The position numbers were made by a program, and so were the translations under genes. The notes beneath the pieces are model-generated. The model was not told the DNA's origin. It searched no databases and saw only the letters and a program-made list of their open reading frames with translations. Positions 1 through 8,355 of a DNA stretch of 64,000 nucleotides are shown piece after piece. Each line of letters begins with the position of its first letter. Position 1 is the stretch's first letter. The stretch comes from JAKFWF01 sp031367505 (lineage in GTDB: Bacteria > Pseudomonadota > Alphaproteobacteria > Rhizobiales > Hyphomicrobiaceae), in the NCBI GenBank assembly GCA_031367505.1, contig JANLPY010000172.1, positions 31,952 through 95,951 of the forward strand, given 5' to 3'.

Positions 1-595
1 GAGTGGCAAAGGCCGCCGCGAATATTGGGGCTAACGTTGATATTGACCCGTCGATCAGGCCGGCCAATCCCGGCTGAACGACCTGCAATACGAACAGCCG
101 TTTTTTGGTCGCATCTTCTTCGGCCCTGACGTCGGGCGTGAGCGAAGTTTCCCCGAGCTTTACTGCCAAACTGCCATGTTTTTTCTCGATTTCGGCCAAA
201 TCACCCAGGAGCTTGCGCACATCGGTGTCACGTGCACGTTCAGCGGATTTGCCATAAAAGCTCGCGGCTTCGTATTCCATGATCTCGGCTTGGCGGCGCG
301 CGGCATCGATCCGCAATCCGTCGGCAAGCCAGATTGGTCGCCGCTTGAGAAAGCCGCGCACGTCTTGCCGCGTGATGTAGGGTAATTCCTTACCGAATTT
401 TCTTTCGTAGAGTTCGAGCAGCATATGCCGATGGCCCTGCTCTTCCTCCGCCATCTCATCAAACACGGTTGCGGAGGCTGGATACATAGGCCGCAACTTG
501 GTTGCGAAGTTGAGGTAGATGCGGGCATCCTCCTCCTCGTTGGAAATCGCGAGCGCCAGAACTTCGGGCTCGGTCAATTCGGAGAAGCGCTTCAT
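1..595 (-). CDS. mbfA: MbfA-type membrane-bound ferritin (rubrerythrin-VIT1 fusion), partial
   Basis: The C-terminal end runs off the left edge; 198 codons are visible. The N-terminal part is a ferritin-like di-iron domain with two ExxH motifs, E52-x-x-H55 and E137-x-x-H140, plus further Glu ligands near residues 20-22 and 109. After about residue 165 a hydrophobic stretch begins (LAGLIDGSISTLAP), which fits the first membrane helix of a VIT1/CCC1 domain. Family knowledge: MbfA of rhizobia and agrobacteria exports iron at the inner membrane and protects against iron and peroxide stress, and is repressed by Irr when iron is low. The ATG at 593-595 was chosen because it gives the conserved ferritin start (MKRFSELTEPE). 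A 19-bp palindrome resembling the Irr target lies 22 bp upstream. The family call is firm; export activity is inferred. Confidence 0.88.
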   Translation of the reverse strand, partial: MKRFSELTEPEVLALAISNEEEDARIYLNFATKLRPMYPASATVFDEMAEEEQGHRHMLLELYERKFGKELPYITRQDVRGFLKRRPIWLADGLRIDAARRQAEIMEYEAASFYGKSAERARDTDVRKLLGDLAEIEKKHGSLAVKLGETSLTPDVRAEEDATKKRLFVLQVVQPGLAGLIDGSISTLAPIFAAAFAT

Positions 596-617
596 GTTAG
601 ATCTCGTCTCTGCGAAA

Positions 618-636
618 GTTTAGAATTCTTCTAAAC
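618..636 (-). promoter_or_regulatory. Candidate iron control element (Irr/ICE box) upstream of mbfA
   Basis: A perfect inverted repeat reads GTTTAGAA-TTC-TTCTAAAC: 8-bp arms and a 3-bp centre, 22 bp upstream of the mbfA start. It matches the rhizobial ICE/Irr consensus TTTAGAA-N3-TTCTAAA in both arms. Its position close to the start codon suits repression by Irr, as described for mbfA in Bradyrhizobium and Agrobacterium. No irr gene is visible in the window. Confidence 0.75.
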
Positions 637-747
637 ACTTCGCGACGCGCTACGCAAGCTTGGTCCACCGCCGCGCGGCGCCCTTGCATGTATCGCCGGG
701 ACGTTGCTTGATGGTGCCGATCGCTATCGACAAAAGGTTCTAACTCA

Positions 748-1137
748 GTGAAGCGTATTGATCCCGACACCATCGTCAAGACCGCCGCCAAATACTCGCA
801 AGGCGTACTCATCGAAAAGGAGCGCAAGCGTCTGATCATTTCTGGCCAGACGGGATTGAAGCCAGACGGCACGATGGAACGTACGACAAAAGCGCAATTC
901 GAACGGGCGTGGAGCAATCTGTTCGCCGTGCTGCACGAGGCCGGCTTCAAGAGGAAACATCTCGTGAAAATTACCATCTTCGTAACGGAGCCCGGTCAGA
1001 TCGCGACCTTCCGGGAAATCCGCGACCGCGTGATGGAGGGGCACCTGTGCGCTGCCACGTTCATGCAGGTCGTTGGCTTTGCTTCCCCAGACATAAAAGT
1101 CGAAATCGAAGGTGAAGCCGTGAAGGAACATGCCTAG
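748..1137 (+). CDS. Rid-family protein (YjgF/YER057c/UK114 fold)
   Basis: A 129-residue single-domain protein with the chorismate-mutase-like Rid fold: strand pattern LIISGQTG near residues 33-40, FVTEPGQIATF in the middle and the C-terminal KVEIEGEAV. Classical RidA hydrolyses reactive 2-aminoacrylate and related enamines using an arginine in an ARS-type motif just before the last strands. Here the equivalent stretch reads AATFMQV, so that arginine appears to be replaced. Imine deaminase activity should therefore not be assumed; it probably belongs to another Rid subfamily. The gene is followed with no gap by the DUF1272 gene (TAG then ATG), so the two are probably co-transcribed. It is divergent from mbfA and shares the 150-bp spacer with the iron box. 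Confidence 0.85.
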   Translation: MKRIDPDTIVKTAAKYSQGVLIEKERKRLIISGQTGLKPDGTMERTTKAQFERAWSNLFAVLHEAGFKRKHLVKITIFVTEPGQIATFREIRDRVMEGHLCAATFMQVVGFASPDIKVEIEGEAVKEHA

Positions 1138-1395
1138 ATGCTAGCCCTGCGCCCGAACTGCGAATGCTGCGATAAGGATTTACCACCCGACGCTCAGGAT
1201 GCGGTTATCTGTTCGTTCGAGTGTACGTTTTGTGCCGATTGCGCGGCCCATCGCCTGCCCGGCGGCGTCTGCCCGAATTGCGGTGGCGAGTTGGTGAAAC
1301 GGCCGGTGCGGCCAGCAGCAAAACTCGGCAAGTTTCCGGCGTCCGGCACACGGATTGTCAAGCCTCATGCCGGTTGCGGAAAGTCCGCCGCGTAG
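1138..1395 (+). CDS. DUF1272 small zinc-ribbon-like protein
   Basis: An 85-residue protein that matches the DUF1272 family by its pattern of paired cysteines: CECCDKDLPPDA at the start, then CSFECTFCADCA and CPNCGGELVKRP. The Cys pairs strongly suggest a bound zinc ion. Biochemical function is unknown in the family. The start ATG abuts the stop codon of the Rid-family gene, and the next gene begins 15 bp downstream, so it sits in the middle of a tight three-gene unit. Confidence 0.85.
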   Translation: MLALRPNCECCDKDLPPDAQDAVICSFECTFCADCAAHRLPGGVCPNCGGELVKRPVRPAAKLGKFPASGTRIVKPHAGCGKSAA

Positions 1396-1410
1396 ATTGG
1401 AGCTGCCCCT

Positions 1411-3012
1411 ATGCCGATCGTCGATTCTGCCCTGTCACCATACCTATCGCGCAATCGTCGCGTGACGAAGCCTGCCGTCAAATCGGCAGGCGGCATCGTC
1501 GTGTCGCAAAATCGAGCCGCATCCGAGATCGGCGCGCGGGTATTGAAAGCGGGTGGTCATGCGGCGGATGCGGCCGTCGCGACGGCCTTTGCGTTGGGAA
1601 TAGTCGAGCCGTGGATGAGCGGAATTGGCGGCGTCGGAGCGGCATTAGCCTTCGACGCTAAATCGGGAAAAGTCACAGCTTTCGATTTCGGCGGACGCTC
1701 GCCAAAGGGGTTGAAAACAGAAGACTTCCGCCTCAAAGCCGCTGGCGCCGACGGCGATTTGTTCGGGTGGCCGCTGGTCGAGGGCAACGTCAACACGGTT
1801 GGCGCCAAGGCAGTGGTGGCACCAACGCAACCGGCCGGCTTGGCGCTACTGCATAAAGCGTTCGGCCGCCAACGCTGGGGCGATTTGTTGCAACCCGCCG
1901 TTGCACTGGCTCGGGACGGACTTGCCGTCGACTGGCATACGACGCTGGTGATTGCGACGGCATTCGCCGACCTGGCCAAGGATCCCGGCACTCGCGAACG
2001 GTTCTTGCCCAACGGCGCCCCGCCCGTGCCGCCTGCCGCAACCGATCCAAATTTGTCGCTTCGCTTAAAGATGCGGCAGCTCGCCGAAACGCTCGACATC
2101 CTGGCCGATCGCGGTGCCGCTGCCATGTACGAAGGACCGCTTGCCAAGTCGATAGCCGGCGATGTCCGCGCGATGGGCGGTTATCTGACCGAGGCCGATC
2201 TGGCAGCTGTCGCACCTCGCACGCCGGCCCCGTTGCAAATCTCGTATGCCGGTCGGACGATTCACGTACTGCCCGAACTCAACGGCGGGCCGACGCTCGC
2301 GATGGCATTCAAGCATTTGACCGAAAATCGCGCCAAGCACGGGGCCACTCCGGCCGCCGCCGATTGGCATGCCTACGCGTCGGCAATGCGTCATGCGTGG
2401 ACTTGGCGGTTCGAACACATGGGCGAAGCTGGCGAGTTAACCGCGCCGACCTCGACCACGCACATGGCCGTCATCGACCGCGATGGCAACGTCGTGACGC
2501 TGACGCAAACGCTTCTGTCACTCTTTGGCTCGCGCATTGTGCTGCCACAGTCCGGCATCCTGATGAACAACGGGATCAACTGGTTCAACCCGCTTCCTGG
2601 CGGTCCAAACGCTCTTGCTCCGAATAAGCGAGTGCTGGCTAACTATGCCCCCGCAATCATGACCGGCGGTGATCGCACGATCGGTCTGGGCGGTTGCGGT
2701 GGGCGAAAAATCATCCCCGGCGTCTTCCAACTCCTCGCGCTCAACGCCGACTTCGGATTTGACCTCGACAGGTCCTTCCACCAGCCGCGTATTGATGTTT
2801 CGGGCATCGGCCGCATTGCCGTCGATCATCGCCTTGGTGCCGCGACCTTGGACAAACTGAGTGTCGACTTCGACGTGGTGACAGCCGAGCCGCTCGTTTA
2901 TACGAACCCGTTCACGATCGCGAGCGCGGTTGCCCGCTCAGGCAGCACCAACGAAGCTGCCACCGAACCCGAACAACCATGGGCCGAGGCGGTATCGGAG
3001 GAACAAGTTTGA
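1411..3012 (+). CDS. Gamma-glutamyltransferase-family N-terminal nucleophile hydrolase
   Basis: 533 residues, the usual size of a GGT precursor. Family landmarks: the N-terminal GGHAADAAVATAFALG and GIGGVG stretches, and the autoprocessing site TSTTH, where T349 would become the N-terminal nucleophile of the small subunit, followed by VIDRDGNVVTLTQT and the GILMNNGINWF segment. The conserved Ser-Ser pair of true GGTs (usually PLSSM) is replaced: the matching stretch reads RVLANYAPAIM. The substrate may therefore differ from gamma-glutamyl peptides, as in acylase-like members. No signal peptide is obvious, so a cytoplasmic location is possible. It follows DUF1272 by 15 bp. The family is certain; the reaction is not. 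Confidence 0.85.
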   Translation: MPIVDSALSPYLSRNRRVTKPAVKSAGGIVVSQNRAASEIGARVLKAGGHAADAAVATAFALGIVEPWMSGIGGVGAALAFDAKSGKVTAFDFGGRSPKGLKTEDFRLKAAGADGDLFGWPLVEGNVNTVGAKAVVAPTQPAGLALLHKAFGRQRWGDLLQPAVALARDGLAVDWHTTLVIATAFADLAKDPGTRERFLPNGAPPVPPAATDPNLSLRLKMRQLAETLDILADRGAAAMYEGPLAKSIAGDVRAMGGYLTEADLAAVAPRTPAPLQISYAGRTIHVLPELNGGPTLAMAFKHLTENRAKHGATPAAADWHAYASAMRHAWTWRFEHMGEAGELTAPTSTTHMAVIDRDGNVVTLTQTLLSLFGSRIVLPQSGILMNNGINWFNPLPGGPNALAPNKRVLANYAPAIMTGGDRTIGLGGCGGRKIIPGVFQLLALNADFGFDLDRSFHQPRIDVSGIGRIAVDHRLGAATLDKLSVDFDVVTAEPLVYTNPFTIASAVARSGSTNEAATEPEQPWAEAVSEEQV

Positions 3013-3100
3013 TGTCCCGGCTGTGGACCACCACGTGCAAATCCGTTCGAACTCACCTATATTGAGGCGAACGCCTGCACGCTCAAGGAACGCCGTCCCA

Positions 3101-3337
3101 ATGCCCATGGAAGCTAGCGACATCGAAAAACTGATCCGCGCGACGTTCCCCGATGCGGAAATCGTCATCAAGGATCTTGCCGGCGATGGCGATCATTACG
3201 CAGCCCATGTGGTCGCACCTGCATTCCGCGGCAAATCGCGCGTGCAGCAGCACCAAATGGTCTACGAAGCCCTTGGCGGGCGGATGGGAGGCGTGCTGCA
3301 CGCTTTGGCCCTCACGACCGCTGCGCCACCAGAATAA
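3101..3337 (+). CDS. bolA: BolA-family protein
   Basis: A 78-residue BolA/IbaG-type protein with the class II KH-like fold. Landmarks are the IEKLIRATFPDAEIVIKDLAGDGDHY start and the HQMVYEALGGRMGGVLHAL C-terminal helix. BolA proteins bind monothiol glutaredoxins through a shared [2Fe-2S] cluster and work in iron sensing and cluster delivery. The start at 3101 is preceded by AAGGA at 3086-3090; ATG 3107 is an alternative. The monothiol glutaredoxin gene follows 120 bp downstream, the expected partner. A 17-bp exact tandem repeat straddles the stop codon. Confidence 0.9.
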   Translation: MPMEASDIEKLIRATFPDAEIVIKDLAGDGDHYAAHVVAPAFRGKSRVQQHQMVYEALGGRMGGVLHALALTTAAPPE

Positions 3338-3362
3338 GCCGGTGGCCAGAATAAGCCGGTGG
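3329..3362 (+). repeat. 17-bp exact tandem duplication across the bolA stop
   Basis: The unit CCAGAATAAGCCGGTGG occurs twice head to tail (3329-3345 and 3346-3362). The first copy contains the bolA stop codon TAA (3335-3337), so the second copy is untranslated. The first copy also closes a hairpin, GCCACC 3325-3330 with GGTGGC 3341-3346. It looks like a recent replication-slippage duplication. Confidence 0.9.
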
Positions 3363-3457
3363 ATTGACTTCGCCACTCAGGCGACGTCATCTTCGCCCCG
3401 ATTTTTCCGAGTTGACCGGCGATTGCCGGTGCAAGCCTTCACAACAGGACCCGTACA

Positions 3458-3811
3458 ATGACCGACCAGACCGCAGTGCAAGACTGGATCCGCAAGACCA
3501 TCGCCTCGAACGATGTTGTGCTCTTCATGAAGGGCACATCGAAGTTTCCGCAATGCGGCTTCTCGGCCCAACTCACGCAGATGCTCGATCACCTCGGCGT
3601 GACTTACAAGGATGTTAATGTCCTTGACGACGCGAGCATTCGCGAAGGCATCAAGACTTACACGAATTGGCCGACGATCCCGCAGCTTTACGTCAAGGGC
3701 GAGTTCATCGGCGGCTGTGACATCGTCCGCGAAATGTTCCAGCAGGGCGAGCTGCACCAATTGATCCACGAGAAGGGCATCCCGCATACCAACCACAGCC
3801 ACCATGCTTAA
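3458..3811 (+). CDS. grxD: Monothiol glutaredoxin, Grx4/GrxD type
   Basis: 117 residues with the thioredoxin fold. The monothiol active site CGFS is at residues 33-36, preceded by the glutathione-binding VLFMKGTSKFPQ, and the WPTIPQLYVKGEFIGGCDI segment is intact. These proteins bind a [2Fe-2S] cluster with glutathione and pass it on, often in complex with BolA. The gene lies just behind bolA on the same strand, the common alphaproteobacterial arrangement. The call is very secure. Confidence 0.95.
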   Translation: MTDQTAVQDWIRKTIASNDVVLFMKGTSKFPQCGFSAQLTQMLDHLGVTYKDVNVLDDASIREGIKTYTNWPTIPQLYVKGEFIGGCDIVREMFQQGELHQLIHEKGIPHTNHSHHA

Positions 3812-3869
3812 GGCTTAAGCTGGCGGCTGGGGCTATCGGCGGTTCACTCAACTCCACGGGCCTCCTGGA

Positions 3870-4883
3870 ATGACGCTCGGCGGACGACGCTTCTTGCTCA
3901 GCCTCGCGATTGTCGGGGCGAGCGTGTGTCTAGCGCTCGGCGTCAATCTACCGATCATCAAACTGACCAAGTATGTGTTCTGGTCCAGGGAACACTCGTT
4001 GATCTCGACTGTTCGCGCGCTAATCCGCGACGGACAGTTATTTCTTGGCATTACGGTGCTCGTATTCTCGATCATATTTCCAGTTTTGAAGCTGCTTTAC
4101 CTGCTCCTCGTCTCGACTTTGCCGAACTTGGAGATCCGCCGGCAAGGCAAACGGCTGCGCGCACTGGAGTGGCTCGGAAAGTGGTCGATGCACGACGTAC
4201 TCGTGCTGGCACTGACGATCTTCTTCATCAAGAGCCAGAGCATCTATGATGCGGCAAGCCTGAGCGGGGTTTACTTTTTCACCGCGGCCGTGATGTTGAT
4301 GATCCTATCCTACGCCTGGTTGCGAGCCGACGGCGGCGAGGCGGCGTTGCCGGAGCCAGCGCCGGTTGACGCACCGATCTCGGCATTCAGAAACTTTGGC
4401 CTTAGTTTCCTGATCATCCTGGCCACGGTGTTCTTTGCGCTCGGCATCATCCTGCCAGTAATCCGCTTCACCACGGTTTACGTTTGGACCAACGAGCACT
4501 CGATCGCGACCATCATCTGGGCGCTTTATAAGAATGGCGAATTGTTCCTGTGCATCGTGCTGTTCGCGTTCTCGATCTTTTTCCCGTTCCTTAAGCTTTT
4601 CTATTTGCTGACCCTGGTCACTTCGCCCGACCTAGATCCTGAATTCCGCGCCAAAAGCATCTCGACGATGGAGTGGTTAGGCCGCTATTCGATGACCGAT
4701 GTCATGGTGCTGGCACTGATGATTTTTTACGTAAACTCGTCCGGATATACCGAGGCAACGGTGCTACCTGGTGTCTATTTCTTCGCCGCCTCGGCATTGA
4801 TGACCATGCTCGCTTACGGCTGGGCGAACGGCGGCACGTCGCGCGCTCAAAACCACCGCTCCGGCTGCGTGAACATCGCTTGA
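3870..4883 (+). CDS. PqiA-type membrane protein with two tandem repeats
   Basis: 337 residues made of two homologous halves of about 165 residues. Each half has LGVNLPIIKLT or LGIILPVIRFT near its first helix, and later LEWLGKWSMHDVLVLALTI or MEWLGRYSMTDVMVLALMI; together about eight membrane helices. This is the hydrophobic core of paraquat-inducible protein A. The N-terminal Cys pairs of E. coli PqiA are absent, so no zinc ribbon is expected. PqiA proteins work with PqiB/MCE-type proteins in lipid traffic across the envelope, but no MCE gene is adjacent here. The substrate is unknown. Confidence 0.8.
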   Translation: MTLGGRRFLLSLAIVGASVCLALGVNLPIIKLTKYVFWSREHSLISTVRALIRDGQLFLGITVLVFSIIFPVLKLLYLLLVSTLPNLEIRRQGKRLRALEWLGKWSMHDVLVLALTIFFIKSQSIYDAASLSGVYFFTAAVMLMILSYAWLRADGGEAALPEPAPVDAPISAFRNFGLSFLIILATVFFALGIILPVIRFTTVYVWTNEHSIATIIWALYKNGELFLCIVLFAFSIFFPFLKLFYLLTLVTSPDLDPEFRAKSISTMEWLGRYSMTDVMVLALMIFYVNSSGYTEATVLPGVYFFAASALMTMLAYGWANGGTSRAQNHRSGCVNIA

Positions 4884-4955
4884 TTTCTTTGACAAGTTTA
4901 ACGGCTGGTTAGCAGCCAATGGCTATGGTTTCAGGATCCTGGAGGCCCGGAACCG

Positions 4956-5957
4956 ATGCAGCCTGTTGCGATTTTCGACGTTTCGATTGTCGTCGTGAGT
5001 TACAACACGCGCGATTTGACCGTTGCTTGCCTCGACTCGATCGCCGCCGAAACGCGTTCGTGCCGCTATGCGGTCCATGTTGTAGACAACGCCTCATCCG
5101 ATGGTTCCCCTGAAGCGCTGAGCGCGCATCGGTTTTGCGACGGATTTATTGCTTCCCCTGAGAACTTTGGCTTTGCCCGCGCCAATAATCTGGCAGCCAG
5201 ATCGGCGACGGGCGAATTCATCCTCCTGCTCAATCCAGATACCGTCGTTTTGGATGGCGCCATCGATCGCCTGGTGGCGTTCGCCCGTGACAATCCGGCG
5301 GCGGGCATTTGGGGTGGGCGCACGCTGTTTGCCGACGGCACGCTCAACCCTTCGTCGTGCTGGGGCCGCATGACCATTTGGAATCTTGCCTGCCGCGCCG
5401 CCGGCCTAACCGGCATCTGGCCGAACGCCGGTCTGTTCAACGGCGAGGCCTACGGCGGCTGGCAACGCGATACCGTGGCCAAGGTCGATATCGTTTCAGG
5501 ATGTTTTCTGCTGATCCGCCGCACGCTTTGGGAACAATTGGGCGGCTTTGATCCGGCATTCTTCATGTACGGCGAAGAAGCTGATTTGTGCCTACGCGCG
5601 ACCAAGTTGGGCGCCACTCCAATGATTACGCCCGCCGTTCAGATCATCCACCTCGGTGGCGCATCGGAACGGACACGATCAGCCAAGATGCTTAAGCTGC
5701 TCGCGGCCAAGTCCATCCTCATCCGTCGCCATTGGAGCCCGGTGTTACAACCGCTCGGGCTCGCGCTGATGGCAGCCTGGCCGCTGAGCCGCTGGCTTGC
5801 ACTATCAGCGGTCGCAGCACTATGGCCCTCGCCGGCCCGGCACGAGGCTGCGGCCGTGTGGCGAATTCTCTGGGTCCAGCGCAAGAATTGGCTCGCCGGT
5901 TATGCCAACCGGGAGCAAGAATTTGCCATTCCGGCACTGGCGTCAATCAATCATTAA
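4956..5957 (+). CDS. Glycosyltransferase family 2 (WbbL/rhamnosyltransferase-like)
   Basis: 333 residues with a GT-A fold: VSIVVVSYNTRDLTVACLDS at the N terminus, VVDNASSDGS nucleotide-binding turn, LLNPDTVVLDGA carrying the Asp that replaces DxD, and GGFDPAFFMYGEEADLCLR with the catalytic acid pair. A hydrophobic stretch near residues 265-290 may anchor the enzyme at the inner membrane. Relatives transfer sugars such as rhamnose to lipid-linked glycan precursors. First gene of a four-gene surface-glycan cluster (4956-9577); the next gene starts 59 bp downstream. Confidence 0.88.
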   Translation: MQPVAIFDVSIVVVSYNTRDLTVACLDSIAAETRSCRYAVHVVDNASSDGSPEALSAHRFCDGFIASPENFGFARANNLAARSATGEFILLLNPDTVVLDGAIDRLVAFARDNPAAGIWGGRTLFADGTLNPSSCWGRMTIWNLACRAAGLTGIWPNAGLFNGEAYGGWQRDTVAKVDIVSGCFLLIRRTLWEQLGGFDPAFFMYGEEADLCLRATKLGATPMITPAVQIIHLGGASERTRSAKMLKLLAAKSILIRRHWSPVLQPLGLALMAAWPLSRWLALSAVAALWPSPARHEAAAVWRILWVQRKNWLAGYANREQEFAIPALASINH

Positions 5958-6016
5958 CCAATCCGTACTTAGGCTCGACATCAGACAAAGCGCGATCGCG
6001 GGAAGATATAGCGACA

Positions 6017-6838
6017 ATGACCGACGCCTTGGACCGTGCGCCTCACGAAGTGCCGAATTCGGCGCGGCACAAGCGTTTCACAATCGCAACTCTCGTCAAC
6101 AATCGCACACACTACGACGAAATGCGTGGGTCGTTCGAGGCCGGAGGCTTTGATCGGGCATCATGCGAATATATCTTCGTCGACAACACCGGTCCGCAAC
6201 AAACGTGCGCCTATCGCGGCCTGGACCGGCTGCTCAGTGAAGCAAAAGGCGAATACGTTATTTTGTGCCACCAGGACGTCCGCATCGTCGATGACGGCCG
6301 CGCCGAACTCGAGGCACGGCTGGAGGAACTCGAAACGCTGGATCCCGCATGGGCCGTTGCCGGCAACGCAGGCGGCATAGCGCCAGGCCGGCTCGCGATC
6401 CGCATCACCGATCCGCACGGCGCCAATCGCCACGTCGGCGCCTTGCCAGCCAAGGTCATGAGCCTCGACGAGAACCTGATGATTGTGAAGCGCTCGGCGC
6501 GGCTGTCATTCTCCCGCGACCTTTCGGGTTTCCATTTCTACGGCACCGATATCTGCTTGATCGCAGATGTACTGGGACACTCGGCCTACGTCATCGACTT
6601 CCACTTGGAACATCTGAGCGGTGGCGTTAAAGGCGCCTCGTTCGCCGTGATGGAGGAGGCATTCCGCGACAAGTGGAGCCATGCACTTCGGCCACGCTTC
6701 ATGCAAACGACCTGCAGCCTGATCAACTTGGCCGGAGACAGCCTGGGCCGCATGCTCGGGCGAGTTGCTGGGCCACCACTCGCGCGCATCTCCAAGCACT
6801 TGCCATCTGCTAGCGGCTGGACCCGCAAATCGGCGTGA
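6017..6838 (+). CDS. Glycosyltransferase-like GT-A protein (Glyco_tranf_2_5-like)
   Basis: 273 residues. The fold-defining segments are TIATLVNNRTHYDEM, YIFVDNTGP, GEYVILCHQDVRIVDD and WAVAGNAGG; the CHQDV element takes the place of DxD and is typical of the Glyco_tranf_2_5 group. Near the C terminus YVIDFHLEHLSGG carries the conserved His. The donor and acceptor cannot be told. The start ATG at 6017 is the first Met that keeps the conserved core, and its stop overlaps the start of the flippase gene by 4 bp (GTGA), so the two are translationally coupled. Confidence 0.75.
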   Translation: MTDALDRAPHEVPNSARHKRFTIATLVNNRTHYDEMRGSFEAGGFDRASCEYIFVDNTGPQQTCAYRGLDRLLSEAKGEYVILCHQDVRIVDDGRAELEARLEELETLDPAWAVAGNAGGIAPGRLAIRITDPHGANRHVGALPAKVMSLDENLMIVKRSARLSFSRDLSGFHFYGTDICLIADVLGHSAYVIDFHLEHLSGGVKGASFAVMEEAFRDKWSHALRPRFMQTTCSLINLAGDSLGRMLGRVAGPPLARISKHLPSASGWTRKSA

Positions 6839-8355
6839 CGATCCGTGATCCAGCGGCGACCTCGATAGCGGCCACGACGACGCGCGAAAAGTTGATGCGC
6901 CAGCTCGGACGCCAAACCGCCCTGCTGTTTTCTGGCTTTGCCATCGCTCAAGTGTGCTCGTTCATCCGTAACGCGATCATTGGATATTCGCTGTCCAAGG
7001 GCGATTTCGGAGTTGCCGCGACCATTACGCTTGCCCTGCAGATGCTCGAAACGCTCAGCGACCTGGGGGCCGATCGCCTGCTGGTCCAAGCAACCGACGG
7101 TGACGATCCAAGATTGATGGCAGCGGCCCATGCGACGCTTCTCGTGCGCGGCCTGTTCACCGGCGCACTACTCTACCTTTCGGCCGGTCTCGTCGTAGGG
7201 TTTTTCGATATTCCGAGCGCCAGGTCTGCCTTCGAAGCGGCAGCCTTGGTGCCGATCATCAAATCCTGCATGCATCTCGATTCACGCCTTCAACAGCGCG
7301 ACCTGCGCAACCGCAACTTCATCTTGATCGAAGTGGTGCCACAACTGATTTCGTTGGCGGCGACATTGCCAATTCTGGCGTGGTCTGGCGGGTATCGCAC
7401 CGTCGTGTGGATCGCGGTCTTGCAGGCACTCATTTCGGTTGTGACGTCGCACGTGCTCAGCAAACGTTCGTATGCGGTCGGTCTCGAAACCGAGTTTGTC
7501 AAACGCCTGCTCGCGTTCGGCTGGCCGATCTGGTTGAGCGCATTCCCGCTCGTCGTCGTGTACCAAGGCGATCGCATTATCGTTGGCCGGTTGCTGGGGA
7601 TGGATGCCCTCGCCGGCTACTCGGCAGCTTTCATGATCGCAATGGTGCCAGGATTGCTCGCGGCCAAGGTTGGCCACGCGCTCATGCTGCCCTTGCTGTC
7701 GGCGCAGCGCGACAATCTGAAATCATTCTACCATCGCTACTTGATCATGTGCGAAGGCGCGAGCATCGCCGCGGCCGTCTATCTTGCCGGTTTCGTGCTG
7801 GCCGGTGGCGTCGTGCTGCCTCTTGCTTTCGGTCCCCAATACAAAGGCCTCGAGCTCGTAGTGGCGTGGCTCGGCGCAATGTGGTCGTTGCGGATGGTAC
7901 AGGCGGTCCCGGGCATGGCGCTGATGGCGCTCGGTGATACGCGACCGCTTCTCACCGCCGGCATGATCCGGGCTTCGGCACTCGGGCTCGCGTGGGCGGC
8001 CGTTAAATTGAACTACGGATTAGCGGGCGTCGCGGCGGCCGGAGTGGCCGGTGAGCTTGCCTCCCTCGCTTACGTGGCTGTTCGCACCGCGCGCGATGTG
8101 CCGGGGTTGGCGCGAATGACAATCGTGCGCGCTCAGTTCCCTTTAGTCTCGGGCCTAGCCGCTGCGATCCTTGCCGCGCTGCTTCCAGCGGGTGCTTCAC
8201 CTTGGCTGCTTTTGCCGCTCACGCTTGTTTTCTGCCTTGCCTCAGCCCTTGCTGGGCTCGCGCTCATGCCTGCCATACGCAACTTCATCGGCGGGCATCA
8301 GAGTGAGGAGCCGCCGGCCAACATGATCGCGGAGAGCGCCTATGCCGCCAATTGA
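6835..8355 (+). CDS. Wzx-like polysaccharide flippase (MOP superfamily)
   Basis: 506 residues with about 12-14 hydrophobic helices and the N-terminal QTALLFSGFAIAQVCSFIRN segment of the polysaccharide transporter family (MOP superfamily). Such proteins flip lipid-linked glycan units across the inner membrane. The GTG start at 6835 overlaps the stop codon of the preceding gene; an internal ATG at 6895 is an alternative and removes a polar 20-residue leader. The C terminus overlaps the next glycosyltransferase by 14 bp. No Wzy polymerase is visible, so the exported glycan may be short or the polymerase is elsewhere. Confidence 0.85.
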   Translation: MTIRDPAATSIAATTTREKLMRQLGRQTALLFSGFAIAQVCSFIRNAIIGYSLSKGDFGVAATITLALQMLETLSDLGADRLLVQATDGDDPRLMAAAHATLLVRGLFTGALLYLSAGLVVGFFDIPSARSAFEAAALVPIIKSCMHLDSRLQQRDLRNRNFILIEVVPQLISLAATLPILAWSGGYRTVVWIAVLQALISVVTSHVLSKRSYAVGLETEFVKRLLAFGWPIWLSAFPLVVVYQGDRIIVGRLLGMDALAGYSAAFMIAMVPGLLAAKVGHALMLPLLSAQRDNLKSFYHRYLIMCEGASIAAAVYLAGFVLAGGVVLPLAFGPQYKGLELVVAWLGAMWSLRMVQAVPGMALMALGDTRPLLTAGMIRASALGLAWAAVKLNYGLAGVAAAGVAGELASLAYVAVRTARDVPGLARMTIVRAQFPLVSGLAAAILAALLPAGASPWLLLPLTLVFCLASALAGLALMPAIRNFIGGHQSEEPPANMIAESAYAAN

